A stretch of 64,000 nucleotides of DNA from Symbiodinium natans (Eukaryota; Sar; Dinophyceae; Suessiales; Symbiodiniaceae): contig CAJNDS010000669.1 of the NCBI GenBank assembly GCA_905221605.1, positions 269,415 through 333,414 of the forward strand. Direction: 5' to 3'. Of the stretch, positions 26,501-37,890 are shown in pieces (within the stretch, counting starts at the first letter, position 1; every line of letters begins with the position of its first letter). Below the pieces are notes generated by a model. It did not search any database, was not told the DNA's origin, and saw nothing but the letters and a program-made list of their open reading frames with translations. Made by a program: the position numbers and the translations under genes.

Positions 26501-27394
26501 CAGCCCAAAGATTTCTTTCAGAAACGGCCGGCCGAAAACAACAGGCTTGCAAGAGGTTTGGTGAGACGTGCTCCACAGCAGGTCCTCGGTTGGATGTTGA
26601 CGTGCGATTTGAATGTTTGGGCGCTTCCAGGGTACGGGCTCAAAACGATCACACATCGACAGGTCAGTTGTTACAGGAGACTGATCGCCAAGATGTCAAA
26701 CACTTGAACCCCCGCCCCCCTAAACCTTTAACCCCAAACCCCGAACCCGAAACCCTAAACCCTAAACCCGAAACCGCAACCGAACCTCTTCACTACTTCA
26801 GTGCACCTCAGGCTCTCTTAGGTTCTCCGTCTGCCAATTGCTCACAAACCTCCTTCGCAACTTCCGACGAGCAGGAGCTGACTTTACCTGAGATGAGACT
26901 GCCATGAAAAAGCATCTCTTCTGAGCAGCAGTAGCAGCAGTAGTAGCAGCAGTCGTAGCAGTAGGAGGAGGAGGAGGCTGCAACCGCTCGGTTACCCCGA
27001 GCCAGCCGTTAATTAAACGCCTGCACGACCTGTACACAGCACAATGGACGACCTCAAGCCGATCCAACTCTGACGCAGGCGTGGTGCTCGGACTCGTGTA
27101 CGCGGAAGGCTGATCAAGCTGCCTCACGGCTCGCACGTCTGCTGGCCTTTGCGGGAGCTCCACATCAGAAATTAGCATCGGGCCCGAGCACTCCATTCAG
27201 GAACCAACCCAAGATGCATTCTGAGCTTTTGCTGCTTCACGCTGACCCTAATTACTCCGCTTCTGTGCAGAAGCGAAACAGGCGTGCCGATGCCCATCAC
27301 ATTGTAGCTCTATGCCAATGCGTTGCCTCTCTCTCTCTCTCCCTCTCTCTCTCCCTCTCTCTCCCTCTCTCTCTCCCTCTCGATCTCTCTCCGG

Positions 27395-27483
<89 letters not shown>

Positions 27484-28195
27484 TCTCTCTCACATTCTCA
27501 TGCAAATTGTATGCAACAGCAAAGCTTGCTTTGCGGCTCCTTCTGCTGATCCTACACGACTTCCATTCAATGTAATCCATTGCTGTCTGCAGTCTTACCA
27601 TCGACACGCATTGAAGGACCGCAGAGACCCCTCCACCTGACACTGCTGCGGGCGCCTTGCCAAGGACTCTTGATCGGTGACATCCCGCAGACCCACCAGG
27701 TGGCATGTCTTGCCTCAGAGCGGCAACTCAGAGCTGGGGGGGAGTTGGGTTTTTGGCTACAGCAGGTCTTCCTTGCGGCTTCTTGCGGCACGCGATTCGC
27801 ATCTTCAGAGGGGAGGTGACAACTGTTAGCGACTTGCTTTGATGGGAGACCTATGAATTGCGTTGGAAAGGCTCATCAGATTCGGTCCTGGGCCTCAGGG
27901 CTTTCCGGGGAACTCGGATCCTTCTTTTAAAGGATCTTCTATCGAGTTGATGAAGGCAAGGAGAGTCAACAAGGAGATGGGAGATAGGGCGGGCTCCGGA
28001 CTCGAGCTGAGGAGCCGTCAGGCTTCTTGTACTTGACGTGAAAAGCTTCGCAGCTGAACTTGCTGGAGCAGCTGTCCACCTCAGATTTTCCCAGTGTCAA
28101 AGGAACCGTGAAACAGACTTGTCAATGGCACGCCTCACTTGACCCTAAGGCCCTAAACCCTAAAACCTAAACCCTGCACCCTAAAGCTCTGACCT
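20600..28195. other. no confident gene; telomere-like words, one large CT array
   Basis: Several exon-like blocks are ambiguous between strands or frames (21,660-21,770; 22,830-22,920; 24,690-24,730; 28,040-28,130). Telomere-like words occur at 22,806-22,825, 24,188-24,222, 26,740-26,775 and 28,146-28,185. Nothing else is recognised. Confidence 0.45.
27329..27490 (+). repeat. (CT)n microsatellite
   Basis: About 160 bases of CT dinucleotides with rare CC, CG and TA interruptions. The Leu/Ser-rich and Arg/Glu-rich frames across it are artefacts. Confidence 0.95.
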
Positions 28196-28198
28196 CAA

Positions 28199-28280
28199 TG
28201 GCACTTGCAGCCTGCCCTTGAACCATCGCTGCTCCGCCGCCAATCGGGTTCGAAATGCCTGCGCAGAAATGCTTCCAGAC
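28199..28280 (-). CDS. candidate exon with a strong splice acceptor
   Basis: The 20 bases before it on the minus strand are a near-perfect pyrimidine tract ending in CAG (28,300-28,281). All three frames stay open across the exon, so the frame is not determined; one reads LEAFLRRHFEPDWRRSSDGS, another AFRTRLAAEQRWFKGRL. Telomere-like TTTAGGG words follow on the coding strand at 28,185-28,146, as in other introns here. Confidence 0.4.
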
Positions 28281-28897
28281 CTGGGAAACAAGGAGGAGGA
28301 TGACAGCATGTGACGACCCTTGACAGCGCATCAGGTAGCAAGACATCCGAAACATGCCCGGAAAATCATCGGCGCGGCTCAGCTTACCGAACAGGCGAAA
28401 AAAATCAGCGCTGAATAGCTACAACAAAGCAGCCCAGCAGTTCACGGTTTCGCCACTCTTTTCTACAGCTTTTGGCGCATCTCCAGCCGCAACTAACTGA
28501 GTTCATAGCAGAAGATGCAAAGACTTGAATGTCAGCAGCTTTGCACAGACAAGGTGCGCATTTGCCGCCCTGGGCTGACGCAGCAGCTGGAGTGCTGCTC
28601 GCCTCTCTTCCTTGCTCTGGTAAACAGACTCACCCTACTTGGGGGGCTGGTCTAAGTCATGGGCGCTGTTTTGCCTCCAGTCTCGTATGCTCCTCAAAAG
28701 TCTAAAATCTATATTAGCCCCCTCTTCCATATTCACCCAAACGATCCTTCCTTATTTGGCGGGGGGGGGGGGGGCAGGGTGGTGGGATTTTGCATCAGGC
28801 TGGGATTTCTTCAAAAGCAACCTCCTTGCCATATGTGTTTGCCATTCTGGGCTCGAGGACCTTAAACCCCCGAACTCCCCAAACCCCCTAAACCCGC

Positions 28898-28994
28898 CCT
28901 AAGCCCTAAACCCTAAGCCCTAAACCCTAAACCCCAAACCCCAAACCCTAAACCCTAAACCCTAAACCCTAAACCCTAAACCCTAAACCCTAAA
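28898..28994 (+). repeat. (CCCTAAA)n telomeric-type array
   Basis: About 13 heptamers, the right-hand nine nearly perfect, the left ones with CCCTAAG and CCCCAAA variants. It faces an inverted (TTTAGGG)n array about 100 bases to the right, with a coding block in between. Confidence 0.95.
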
Positions 28995-28998
28995 GCCC

Positions 28999-29083
28999 CT
29001 TAAGCCCGAAGTGAGCGGCCGGGTCAGCCAAGAAGTTCTCGAACTTGGTCCCAGCCAAGGAAAGACCGGGCCGATCTCTGAGC
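28999..29083 (-). CDS. exon island between two inverted telomeric arrays
   Basis: Between the arrays, the minus strand reads AGTKFENFLADPAAHFGLK with G/C third positions in 14 of 17 core codons; the other frames are poorer. The upstream acceptor is probably GATGAAG| or GCTCAG|, and the downstream boundary AAG|GGGCTTTAGGG. In gene direction the incoming intron therefore ends in CCCTAAA repeats and the outgoing intron starts with TTTAGGG repeats. Protein family unknown. It may belong with the exon at 29,487-29,376. Confidence 0.5.
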
Positions 29084-29093
29084 CTTCATCCAA

Positions 29094-29187
29094 GGGTTTA
29101 GGGTTTAGGGTTTAGGGTTTAGGGTTTAGGGTTTAGGGTTTAGGGTTTAGGGTTTAGGGTTTAGGGTTTAGGGTTTAGGGTTTAGGG
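29094..29187 (+). repeat. (TTTAGGG)n telomeric-type array
   Basis: Thirteen nearly perfect heptamers, followed to about 29,345 by degenerate TTTGGGG/TTTAGGG variants. This is the inverted partner of the array at 28,898-28,994. Confidence 0.95.
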
Positions 29188-29375
29188 AGGCTGGTCTTTG
29201 AAGCTCGAGAGTTTGCAGGGCTTTGGGGTTTGGGTTTGGGGTTTGGGGTTTAGGGATTAGGGATTAGGGTTTAGGATGGTTTTAGGTTTCGGGTTTAGGG
29301 TTTCAGGTTGGGGTTTGGGGGTTGGGGGTTGGGGTTTGGCTTTGGATAGGCTTTACAGGGTTTAGAGGGTTTGTA

Positions 29376-29487
29376 CTTGGCATGGAGCAGGATGGCAGCC
29401 AACTCATCAGAGTGGTCTGTCATGCAGAGGGCCGCATCCAGCTCAATCACTGCGTCACAGGTCAGCTGCCTCAACTTGGCATAAACA
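29376..29487 (-). CDS. candidate exon, helical unknown protein
   Basis: After a CGGAG acceptor the frame reads VYAKLRQLTCDAVIELDAAL and then TDHSDELAAILLHAK, regular amphipathic helix with mostly G/C third positions. CCCTAAA-like repeats begin within ten bases of its end, so the following intron is telomere-like for most of its length. No family recognised. Confidence 0.55.
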
Positions 29488-29800
29488 CTCCGAGAAGCAC
29501 ATGAGGCAGGCAGGTACACATCGTGGCGCTGCAAGCCCAGAAAAGTGCGACCTCCCCCCTCTCTTCAAGCTGCAGCAGCTCTCGTCTTGAACCCCCTTTG
29601 GCCTGGAAACCCTGTGCTCTAGAAACTGGACGCACAGCTACAGTGGCTGTTCTCTTGCATGTGGGGCTCGCAGCATGTGTTTACAGCCCCCTGAATCCCC
29701 GAAGTCGTGCAGCGGAAGCATGTGGTGAACAGCAGAGTGCCCGAAAGACTGTGGACCCGGTGCAAGAGAAGCTCCCACACCCGGGCTCGCACAGGAAGTG

Positions 29801-29905
29801 GAGGTTTACTCAAATAGGGGACCCCCAGTACAGATCCCCAGATAGTAGGATTCCCTTATAGAAAGGATCCCAAAAAAGTAACCCTAATTTCGAAAACCCC
29901 CCAAG
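29801..29905 (+). repeat. dispersed element, copy C
   Basis: The left part matches copy A (GGTTTACnnAAATAGGGGAC) and the right part matches copies A and B (AAGGATCCCAAAAAAGTAAC then CCTAATTTCG). About 40 extra bases separate the halves compared with copy A. Confidence 0.5.
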
Positions 29906-31131
29906 CATTATGTCGAGAAGCAGGAGCGCCGTGGCCGCTTGGAAGTCGGTGGCAGTCTCGCTGAAGTTGATCTCCCTTTCCACCGCCTCTTACCCAGGAA
30001 GAGCCGAAACAAACCCTCGTCAAAGCAGCTCTTAGGGCTTTTGGGGCTTCTGGGTAGTTGTAAGGGAAAATGAAACGCTTGGCTAGATGCACAGGTCGTC
30101 GGCAGCTTTTTTCGGGGGAGAAGGGAAGGGGAGGGGAGAGGGGGAAAATCAACCCCCTGGTTGTTAGGGCCGTATACCCTTTAAGGGATTAAATAGGGCC
30201 CTCATTCCCTCATTCCCTTCTGAGAGCCAACGAAGTTGGTTCTTGCTCTCTGCGTCTGCCCTGGGCCTTCATGAGGGCGACCTGCAAGACGAAGGCCACT
30301 GCGAACGTGAAAAGGCCTTGGCAAGGATTTCACACGAGAAAAACGCCCCGAGGCTGGCAGTCAGATCTAACTGTCGCACAGGATGTGCTTTTTCTATATG
30401 CATATTCATATTTCTATACGTATACATGTTGTTCACGACCAACAGCACCTGCAAGCCCCTGTCTGTTTGCCATATGAGAACAGAAGAACACATGCTCAAT
30501 GGCCGTCGAAACAATGGACGTCATACTGAGGGTGGATAGACGCGGATGAGCTTAGGTTAATGAGTGTTTCACATCGCCTTGCTTTTTGATGCTTTCTGAT
30601 CTCGCCAGAAGGCCCTTCAAATTCTTCATTTGCGCAGGGCATTGGCTGATGGCTTGCTGAAACTGACGCTACATGTTTCCCATCATGAGGCCGCAAACAG
30701 CCTGATAAGCCGAATCGTGAAACACAATGGGGCTGGCATCACGTTGCACTGGCTTGTCTTCCTTCATTTTTCTGGATTGCATCGTGCGGGATGATCTACT
30801 TTTTCGCTTCACAGGCCGAAAAAAACAACAACAACACCACAGAGGTCAAACTGTGAAGAGTCAGGACCAAATGGTCACCACCCGCAGGGATGTGGCCAGT
30901 GCACACAACACACGAAGTTCTCAAGTTTGGCAAATAGGCCTCGTAGCCGCAGCCACGCCCAAAACCTATACAGACCTAAGCCGGCCTAAAACACTGAACC
31001 GAAAACTCTTCAGACCCCTGTAAACCCTAAACCCGCAAGCTTGCTCCTCAACTTCTGGCAGGGCTTAGGGTGATTGAAGGTTGGGGGTTCTTTTGTATAT
31101 GGTACACCCTGAAAGACACTCAGCCCACACC

Positions 31132-31164
<33 letters not shown>

Positions 31165-32330
31165 TGGCTTGGCATGAATTGATGCTGTGTCCAATCCTAA
31201 CAATAGATTTTGTACCAGACAGGCCAGACACAAGGAATGGCCTGTGCAAACTTGATGAGATGATGCAAACATGAGGTAGGGTCCTGCCTCGCTGAGGAAT
31301 GGTACAGCACGAAATGAAGTGGAGATGAAAATGAGGGTGAGGGCCCTGCCAGCTACTCTAGACAGAGTCCAGGCACAGACCAATGCAGGTACGTTTATGT
31401 GGGGTGTGGGGGGGAAGCTTCGGTGGGCAGAGCCACCCCCACACCCCGTCTGCCCCCCTGCACGGGAAAAGATGGAACTGCTTACATATCACCATGCACA
31501 GGTGTGTACACACACACCCCACCCCACCCGGCCACCTTGAACCCCAAACCTTCGTGCAACCCCTGAATCTCTACTCGACGCGCCCGAGGGGCTGATCATA
31601 AGTTCGAGCGCCGCCGATGGAAGCGGCGACACTGCCAACGTCACCTTGCTCTGAAAGTGCCCTCGCGAAAGACTCCTAAAAACCCACCGAGAAAGAAACA
31701 CCGTAGAGCCGTTGTGATGATAAGCTCAGAGTCAAAGCGGATTCCAAACAGAAGCAGAGGCACGATTGAAAGTGCGACGTTGCCTCCCGTGGCTCAGAGA
31801 GGCTGCAAAGGGTCAGGTTGGGGGGTTTAAGTTCTAAGTACTTCAGGACACTAAGACCGGAGGGGGGAGCGTTGCACGAAGGCTGCTGTGGCCTTCGTTG
31901 TTTTTCTCTAAGTATGGCATAGGTCATAGGGCATAGGGGTTTTAGAGCTCTACAGCACTGAGACTTTCATGCGGGCTGAGTGGTGTCAGGATATGATGTT
32001 CTCAAACCTGGTGGTGGGGATGTCTGCAACACGACGCGGGCCCCAAACCCTAAACCCTCAACTCCACACTCTATCCCCGGAAGGTTCTAGGTTGTTTTAG
32101 GGTTTCAGGGTCCTTCTTGGGGGCGTTCGGCCAGGAATTCGCAGGCTCTTGTTTGCAGCACTTCTGTGCCATCGACCCGTTTTCAAGTCCTGGCCGAGGT
32201 GCACAAAACAATGAGCCAGAGGCGGCCTGTCAAACAAACGCCAGGGACCTCAGGGTCTGGTCAAGGACTCTTGGAATCTTCGGGTTTTTTGGGGGTTTTC
32301 TATGGTTTTTCTGGGTTTGGCGCTTTACGT
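29906..32330. other. no confident gene
   Basis: The region contains a (CA)n run at 31,131-31,161, AT-rich patches at 30,390-30,450, and telomere-like words at 31,020-31,035 and 32,045-32,060. A short minus-strand block at 32,230-32,190 (RLWLIVLCTSA after a TTTGACAG acceptor) may be a further exon of the membrane protein to its right. Confidence 0.45.
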
Positions 32331-32408
32331 CCTTACGTTTACTGATCCATTGCAATGCCTCTAGGCATGTGGGCAATACTTTGAGGCTTCCCCTTTCGAC
32401 GGCGCACC

Positions 32409-32965
32409 CGGAAGAAGAAAGCAAAAATGAGAGGCGTCATGGCAGCTTCGTACACATCCGTATCAGCTGCAGATTCGCGGGAACGCATCTCATCCATTGC
32501 AGCATAGATCACCCCAATGCCCATGGCCATCCCTCCCAGATACAAGGCGAACGCAGTGACCGTGGAGAGGACACTGGGTCTTATGAAATGCACAGTTGAA
32601 GCTCCGAAAAAAGTCAAGGTGGCCCAGCGCTGCGCATCTGTCACCATGGTCTGACCGTGCCATGGGACCCAGATCGTCCAAGCAATGGCTGGGCCACTCA
32701 CAAGCAGAAGTAAGTGCACGTAAATGTGGGCCGCGCGCAGTCGCAGTTCGGTAGCCTTTGTCTCCATCATATAGGACTTCTCTTCCAGGTCAAACCGGCT
32801 AGCGCAACATGCGCAACAATGCAGTTCAGTGATGGTCTTCTGAATCACCCTGCCCACTTGCCGCCAGTGCGTGAGCGCCAAGAAAAGACCTCGACCAAGG
32901 CATGCGACTTGCAAGAGCCCTACCAGTACCATGTAAGCACTGGCGGGCGCATCACCCCCGTGCAT
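32409..32965 (-). CDS. multi-pass membrane protein exon
   Basis: A long uninterrupted minus-strand frame; the first ATG is at 32,965, seven bases after a CTTGAG acceptor-like site. From that start it has hydrophobic segments at about residues 11-31, 81-102, 114-127, 132-154 and 172-185. Between the first two lies a Cys-rich stretch (HCCACCASRF) and charged helix. It looks like a polytopic membrane protein or the membrane part of a larger one. The frame stays open to a stop at 32,339, but the tail after FFFR is basic and less biased, and a GT donor (CCGG|GTGCG) near 32,409 suggests splicing there. Family not recognised. Confidence 0.65.
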
Positions 32966-32979
32966 GTCCAAACTCAAGG

Positions 32980-35130
32980 CAACTAATCACGGGAGACCGC
33001 CCTGAGCCGAAAAGACCTGCAGAACACCCACTTCTGACAGAAGATTTCGCATGAGAAGAGTTTCCAGGTAAGGAAGCTACCGACCTGAAGATTGAAACTT
33101 TCCTAACACTTGCGGCCGACCCCCAAAACATCTAAGCCCCGAACAGGCAGGGCTCACAACCGAAACCCGCAAAGCTGCGGCGCCAGTGCCTTTCTCTTCT
33201 TGGACTTCTTCTCTTTCTCGTCACCCTCCTCTTCACAGACGGGGTCTCCAGACAGATTGCCAAAACACTGCAGATTCGGCAGATGAGCACATTGAGGTGA
33301 TGCAGACTGCCTTCTGCAGACAGACTTACCTGGTTTAGGGTTTATTGTTTAGGGTGCTGGCATCTGTTGATCACATTCGGCCATGGAGAACGCCCACAGT
33401 GCCAGGCCTTCTCCCGAACCTGAGCATCCAAATGGACAAATCTGCAAGACTGATCACCTCCACTTAGCCTCTACAACTGTTCTCCGTTCGACCTTATAGG
33501 GCAACCTGATTTTAAAAATCTGTTACCTTAGGACCTTAGATACCTTAGCCTTCCTCATCCCTAACACCACGAAATCCTCAGAGCTTCAAAGTGTGTTGGG
33601 CATCCTGAGTGGCTGGCAGGTCGCGGCGGCTCCTCCAAAGCATTTGGAGAGCTCTCAGTTTCCCCCCCCCCTCTCAGACTCTCAGCCACTGCGCTCTGGT
33701 GCCAAAAGAGAAGAAGGCGCTTGAAAAGAGAGCGCACGATTAGTCCAGACAACCTGTGAGCCAACTTCATTGGGAAAGGGCGGGGGGGTGGCGGGTCGAA
33801 GGGGGGTGGGGCGGGTGGGTGGCGGGTCGAAGGGGGGTGGGGATAAGACCGTCATTGATACTTATCATTCATGTTGAATGCCTTTCGCGACCATGCCCAA
33901 AACACTGGTATTTACAGCATTGTCGCCTCTTTGTGCAACATACCGCGCAAGGATGTGGAACAAGACACGTTGTCACAAGCGTCCATGCCTTTCGCGGCCA
34001 TGCCCAAAACACTTGCGGACTTCGCCTGTAAGGGTTGAGACCCCAGGTTAGCACACTCAATCTCAGAAACCGAAACACACTGTAACAAAGAGTGATCTGA
34101 ATGCAATAGTTTCCTGGATGTCCAACTAACTACCGTGTTTTTCCTCCACTTCGCGCTATTCGTCCAAATCGCGCTAACGCCCAGGTATCGTGCCACTTTG
34201 CGTCTGGAAAGCAACGGGGCGCCCTTGCGCCCGAACCCGACGAGTTTTATCCGCAGAGGGCACAGGCTTGCACAGCCTAATGGGATCGTGGCTACATGAT
34301 GGCAGCTCTTGTGACGGGCGTGCTGCGAATTGCCGCAGTCCTCATCATCATCCACAACCTCCACAGGCGCCACAGCGGCACCGGGAATCTGGCGGAGCAT
34401 CACAGCACGGCAGGGTGAGGGAATCTGATTGGTGCTACAGAACAGGCATCACATGGCCTTCGGGGGTCTCCAGTACGTTATCATCCCTTCTGCTATAGGG
34501 TACAGAAAGGCACACAACACGTACCTAAAGGTAAGCCCTAAACCCTAAACCCTAAACCCTAAAACCTAATAAATTGACCCAAAAAAATCCTCCAAGCCCA
34601 CCAAGCCTCGGCACCAGCCAGGTCTGATTGAACCTCTCAGCACTTCACGGGGTCTCATCTGTGTGGGTGTTGCGGGGCTGTGGGTTTTTCAGGGTTTGGG
34701 GTTTCGGGTTTAGATTTTAGGGTTTTAGGGGGTGTGGATTTTAGGGTTTGGGGTTTGGGGTTTAGGGTTTAGGATTTTAGGGGGCTTTGGGGGCGTTTGA
34801 AGGGGCTGCGAATTATGGGCAGGTCTGTGTGGCACTTCTCGCCAACGCCAAGCAGAGTCTATGTTATCTAGAGCTGCGTATAGGATCTATAAGGTTTAGG
34901 GAAATTCGGGCATCACCCGAAATAAACACCCGAAATAAACTGGACCCTGGCCTCCGCAGCCAAACGTTCTGCTTGCTGCCGCTGCAGCTTGGCCTATCGC
35001 AGACTCGGAGGGAGCGATTGCGGGTTTCGGGTACTTAGGAAGTGTCATGATTGCAACTGTTCGTCCTACTTTCTTCCTACGAAAGATTACAAATGATTCT
35101 GCTCTGTTATTGCTGCCTTGTCAAACCAGA
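32980..35130. other. no confident gene; local duplication and telomere-like words
   Basis: A 29-bp direct duplication lies at 33,878 and 33,985. Telomere-like words cluster at 34,534-34,565 and 34,685-34,775, and a 13-bp tandem duplication (CACCCGAAATAAA) at about 34,914-34,940. No coding block stands out. Confidence 0.5.
33878..34013 (+). repeat. 29-bp direct repeat pair, 107-bp spacing
   Basis: ATGCCTTTCGCGACCATGCC plus CAAAACACT at 33,878-33,906 recurs with one mismatch at 33,985-34,013. Origin unknown. Confidence 0.85.
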
Positions 35131-35136
35131 CAGCTC

Positions 35137-37602
35137 TCAACCGACTGTTCCAGGAGTTCCCTCACATGCGGGAGCTGCAACACCTGCCTGCTTGCGGTGC
35201 ACACGCGCTTCGTGGCGCTGTCTTTTGAGCAGCTCGAGCTCGTTCTTGGCCTTTCGAAGCATCCGACCCTTGCGGAAGGGGCTCTGCTACCGGACCCTTA
35301 AAGAAAGTGGAGGAGTCATGTGCTGGCCTGCAGCAGATCTCCAGCAACTTTTGCCATGCTGGCCTGTAGCTTCTCGCTGTCCTGGGCTAAGCACAGAGAC
35401 CGCGGAGCAAAGAGGGCTATGGGCCACCAGGCTCTCCACAGCACTGAGATGCACTTCATGTGAGTTCATGTGAGTTCCGTCCTGCGCGAGCTCCTTGCAG
35501 AACTCGACTGCTTCCTGAGGCGAAAGAGGTTGAAGAGATTTGACACAGCGGCACAGGGCGCCCATGGTTCCACGGTGTTTGCATGGGACCTCAGTGAGCT
35601 GAACATTGGTAGGGTTCAACCTCGATTCCATCCGCTGAACATTGCATGGCTCCTCACACTTCTTGTGGAGTTCCGCGTTCTTCCTGACCCAGGGCAGCCA
35701 CAGCGGGAGAGAATCGGAACTGGGAGGAATGCTGAAGCAGAGCACTCATTTTTGCCAGGCACTTAATGGCTTGGTGGTGGAAGATGACCCCATCCAGAAA
35801 CAAAACATCGCTCCCAAGACCTGCACATAGGGTTTAGGGTTGAGGGTTTAGGGTTTAGGGTTTAGGCTTGAATGATAACTGCTCAGTGTCCTCTGCTCGT
35901 TCTGCAAAGCCACGCGCAGGTCTGCCAATCGTTCCTGTTGCGGGACACTCAAGTTTCGACACCCTCGTGGTCGCTGCTGAGCCCACGAACCCCATTGTGG
36001 AATAAAATGGAATAAACTGGTGTCACTCCTATCTATCTGTCTATCTATCTGTCTGTCTGGTTCGTGTTCGGAAGCGGGTCTGCTGAACAGACCGCGGCTC
36101 AGGCTCAACCACCCGCATAGCTCACGAGCAGGTTTAAGGACTGTTCCGACCGGGGCAGTGGTTCAACAAGACACTGAAGCCCTAAGCCCTAAACAACTAC
36201 CCCAAAAACAACATTTTGGCCCTGTACACCAAGACGATCTGATGATGTGAGTCTAAACCCTAAAACCCCAACCCTATAACCATCCATAAACCCAAGAGTC
36301 TTCGTTTGCATCTTTGTGGCCTCTCGCATGAGTTCCCCGAGCTCCCGATTCTCGCTCAGGAGGGCCTCATCAAAGGTGTCATTGTGGGGTTATAAGCTAC
36401 TGGAAGCGCAAAGAGTGGGAGCCGCGAATGCCTTTGCTATCGCCGCCAGAAAGGCTCGTGCACTTCAATTACTGCATTACTCGGCCTCCTAGGTCCTAGG
36501 GTTCCTCGAGACATGCAAGACTTACCCCCGAGTTGTTCCGACGGACTCGGAAATGACACGTTCAGGGAGTACCCTGCCACGGCCTTGCACTTCTGCATCA
36601 GGGCCTGCAGGGCCAAACCCCCCACCAAAACAACTACACATAGCGGCAAACATCGCCAGTTCCTATGGTTCCTATGGGCTGAGAAGAAACACTCCTCGAA
36701 GTTCGTATGCCTTGCCCTCCGCGTTGCTTTGATCGAAGCGGTTGGCCTTCCATGTGCACCAGCTTAAGGGGAACCTTTCCATGAGCCGGATGCTCTGATA
36801 ACAAGGGCAGTCATCATCGGATCAACGGGCAACACCTTGTGCCGGAGCCTCCACATCATCTTTCAGCTGGTTCAGACGATGCTCTTTGGCTCGTGCCTGC
36901 ATGCTGCTTGCACATTGCTTGCGCACGCCGCTAACTCGCTCTCGGCCGAACTCAAAACCGAAGCCCAAGACAAAGCACTCCCAACCATGCCTGCTGCCGA
37001 AGCATGAGCACCTGCTCTCGTGCAGCTCATGCGCTGAGGCGTGGAGTTCAAGTATCAGGGGAGTGTTCTAAGATTCTAGTATCCTCCAACAGTTAGGACC
37101 GTGCTTTCCGTCAAGTTGCTCCCAAAGGGTTCGGAGAGCCATGCGGGCGCATGCAAGCAAAACCAGCATTCAGGACTCTGGAAAGCAACTGCGGCTGCTT
37201 TTGACTGAGCTGGGGTGGCTGTGAGTTGTTTCTTGCTGTTGAGGTTCACAGCTCGTATAATTGCAGCCTTGTTTGGGGCGCCAATGACCCTTTTGGGGGG
37301 TGTCACGTCATGTCCTTGCTTTTCGCTCCTGACAGCTTTCAGAAAACACCCTGACTGCACCCCGCTCGCCCTGGCCTCCATGTTGCAGGTGGCATCGGCC
37401 AGCGCACCTGGACAGCTGGTTCAGGGTTGAGGGATTAGTGTTCCCCAAACAATAAACCCTAAACCCTAAACCCTAAACCCTAGGAGGCGTGTTTGCCTAG
37501 GATGGTTGAGCCTCGCTTCGCAGCCAGGGATTGATCGCCGAAGGCGCCGAGAATCTCGCCGGCCAGGCCCCTGGCAGCATGAAAGAAAGCAACTGTCTCC
37601 AT
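35137..37602 (-). CDS. coiled-coil protein gene with very small exons
   Basis: Nine consecutive blocks join in phase: 36896-36849, 36746-36711, 36604-36584, 36365-36321, 35934-35891, 35683-35653, 35514-35482, 35381-35328 and 35286 to about 35188. Pieces read ARAKEHRLNQLKDDVE, ANRFDQSNAEGK, ALLSENRELGELMRE, ERLADLRVALQNEQ, EAVEFCKELAQ and KAKNELELLKRQRHEARVHR: a highly charged, continuous coiled coil. Donors are AG|GC or AG|GA; acceptors are AG|G, except that the last exon (35286) starts AG|CAG. The last block can read through to a TGA at 35137, so it may be the C-terminus. An upstream exon at 37602-37512 starts with ATG directly after GGAG and reads METVAFFHAARGLAGEILGA; its link to the rest needs one missing piece. 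Likely cytoskeletal or centrosomal-type structural protein by composition only; no family recognised. Confidence 0.7.
35828..35868 (+). repeat. TTTAGGG-type repeat inside an intron of the coiled-coil gene
   Basis: Five to six heptamers lie about 20 bases downstream (gene direction) of the exon ending at 35,891. On the coding strand they read CCCTAAA near the 5' end of the intron. Confidence 0.85.
37512..37602 (-). CDS. possible first exon, METVAFFHAAR protein
   Basis: ATG at 37,602 follows a pyrimidine tract ending in GGAG. Thirty codons follow (METVAFFHAARGLAGEILGA, then FGDQSLAAKR) before a GC donor (GCGAG|GCTC). G/C third positions predominate. It could be the start of the coiled-coil gene, with spliced-leader addition right at the ATG, or an internal exon, since another coding-like block (ADHSSRRDLGETVWQ, about 37,755-37,703) lies just upstream. 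Confidence 0.55.
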
Positions 37603-37669
37603 CTCCAAAAAGGCAAGGTTGAGGGTCTGGGGTTTAAGGTTTGGGGTTGAGGGTTGAGGGTTGAGACTT

Positions 37670-37707
37670 TAGGGTTTAGGGTTGAAGGTAAAACCCTAAA
37701 CCCTGCC
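37670..37707 (+). repeat. inverted telomeric repeat (hairpin)
   Basis: AGGGTTTAGGGTT and its complement AACCCTAAACCCT are separated by about eight bases. It lies in the intron between the exon ending near 37,703 and the METVAFF exon. Confidence 0.85.
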
Positions 37708-37890
37708 ATACTGTCTCTCCAAGGTCCCGCCTGCTTGAGTGGTCGGCAGTCGCCAAGGGGTGACAATACTCAATTGGAAACAGACCGCGATGAAAAGCCG
37801 ACAGCAACGCATTATAAGAATCCTCATCATCATAAAGGTCGTAAACTTGAGAGCAGGGCAGACGAGCTAGCAGAAGGCCAGCGCCCTATG

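Noticed and set aside
28898-29187. Chromosome end or telomere fusion
   Set aside because: A fusion would read TTTAGGG then CCCTAAA; here the order is reversed with a coding core, and arrays are short and internal.
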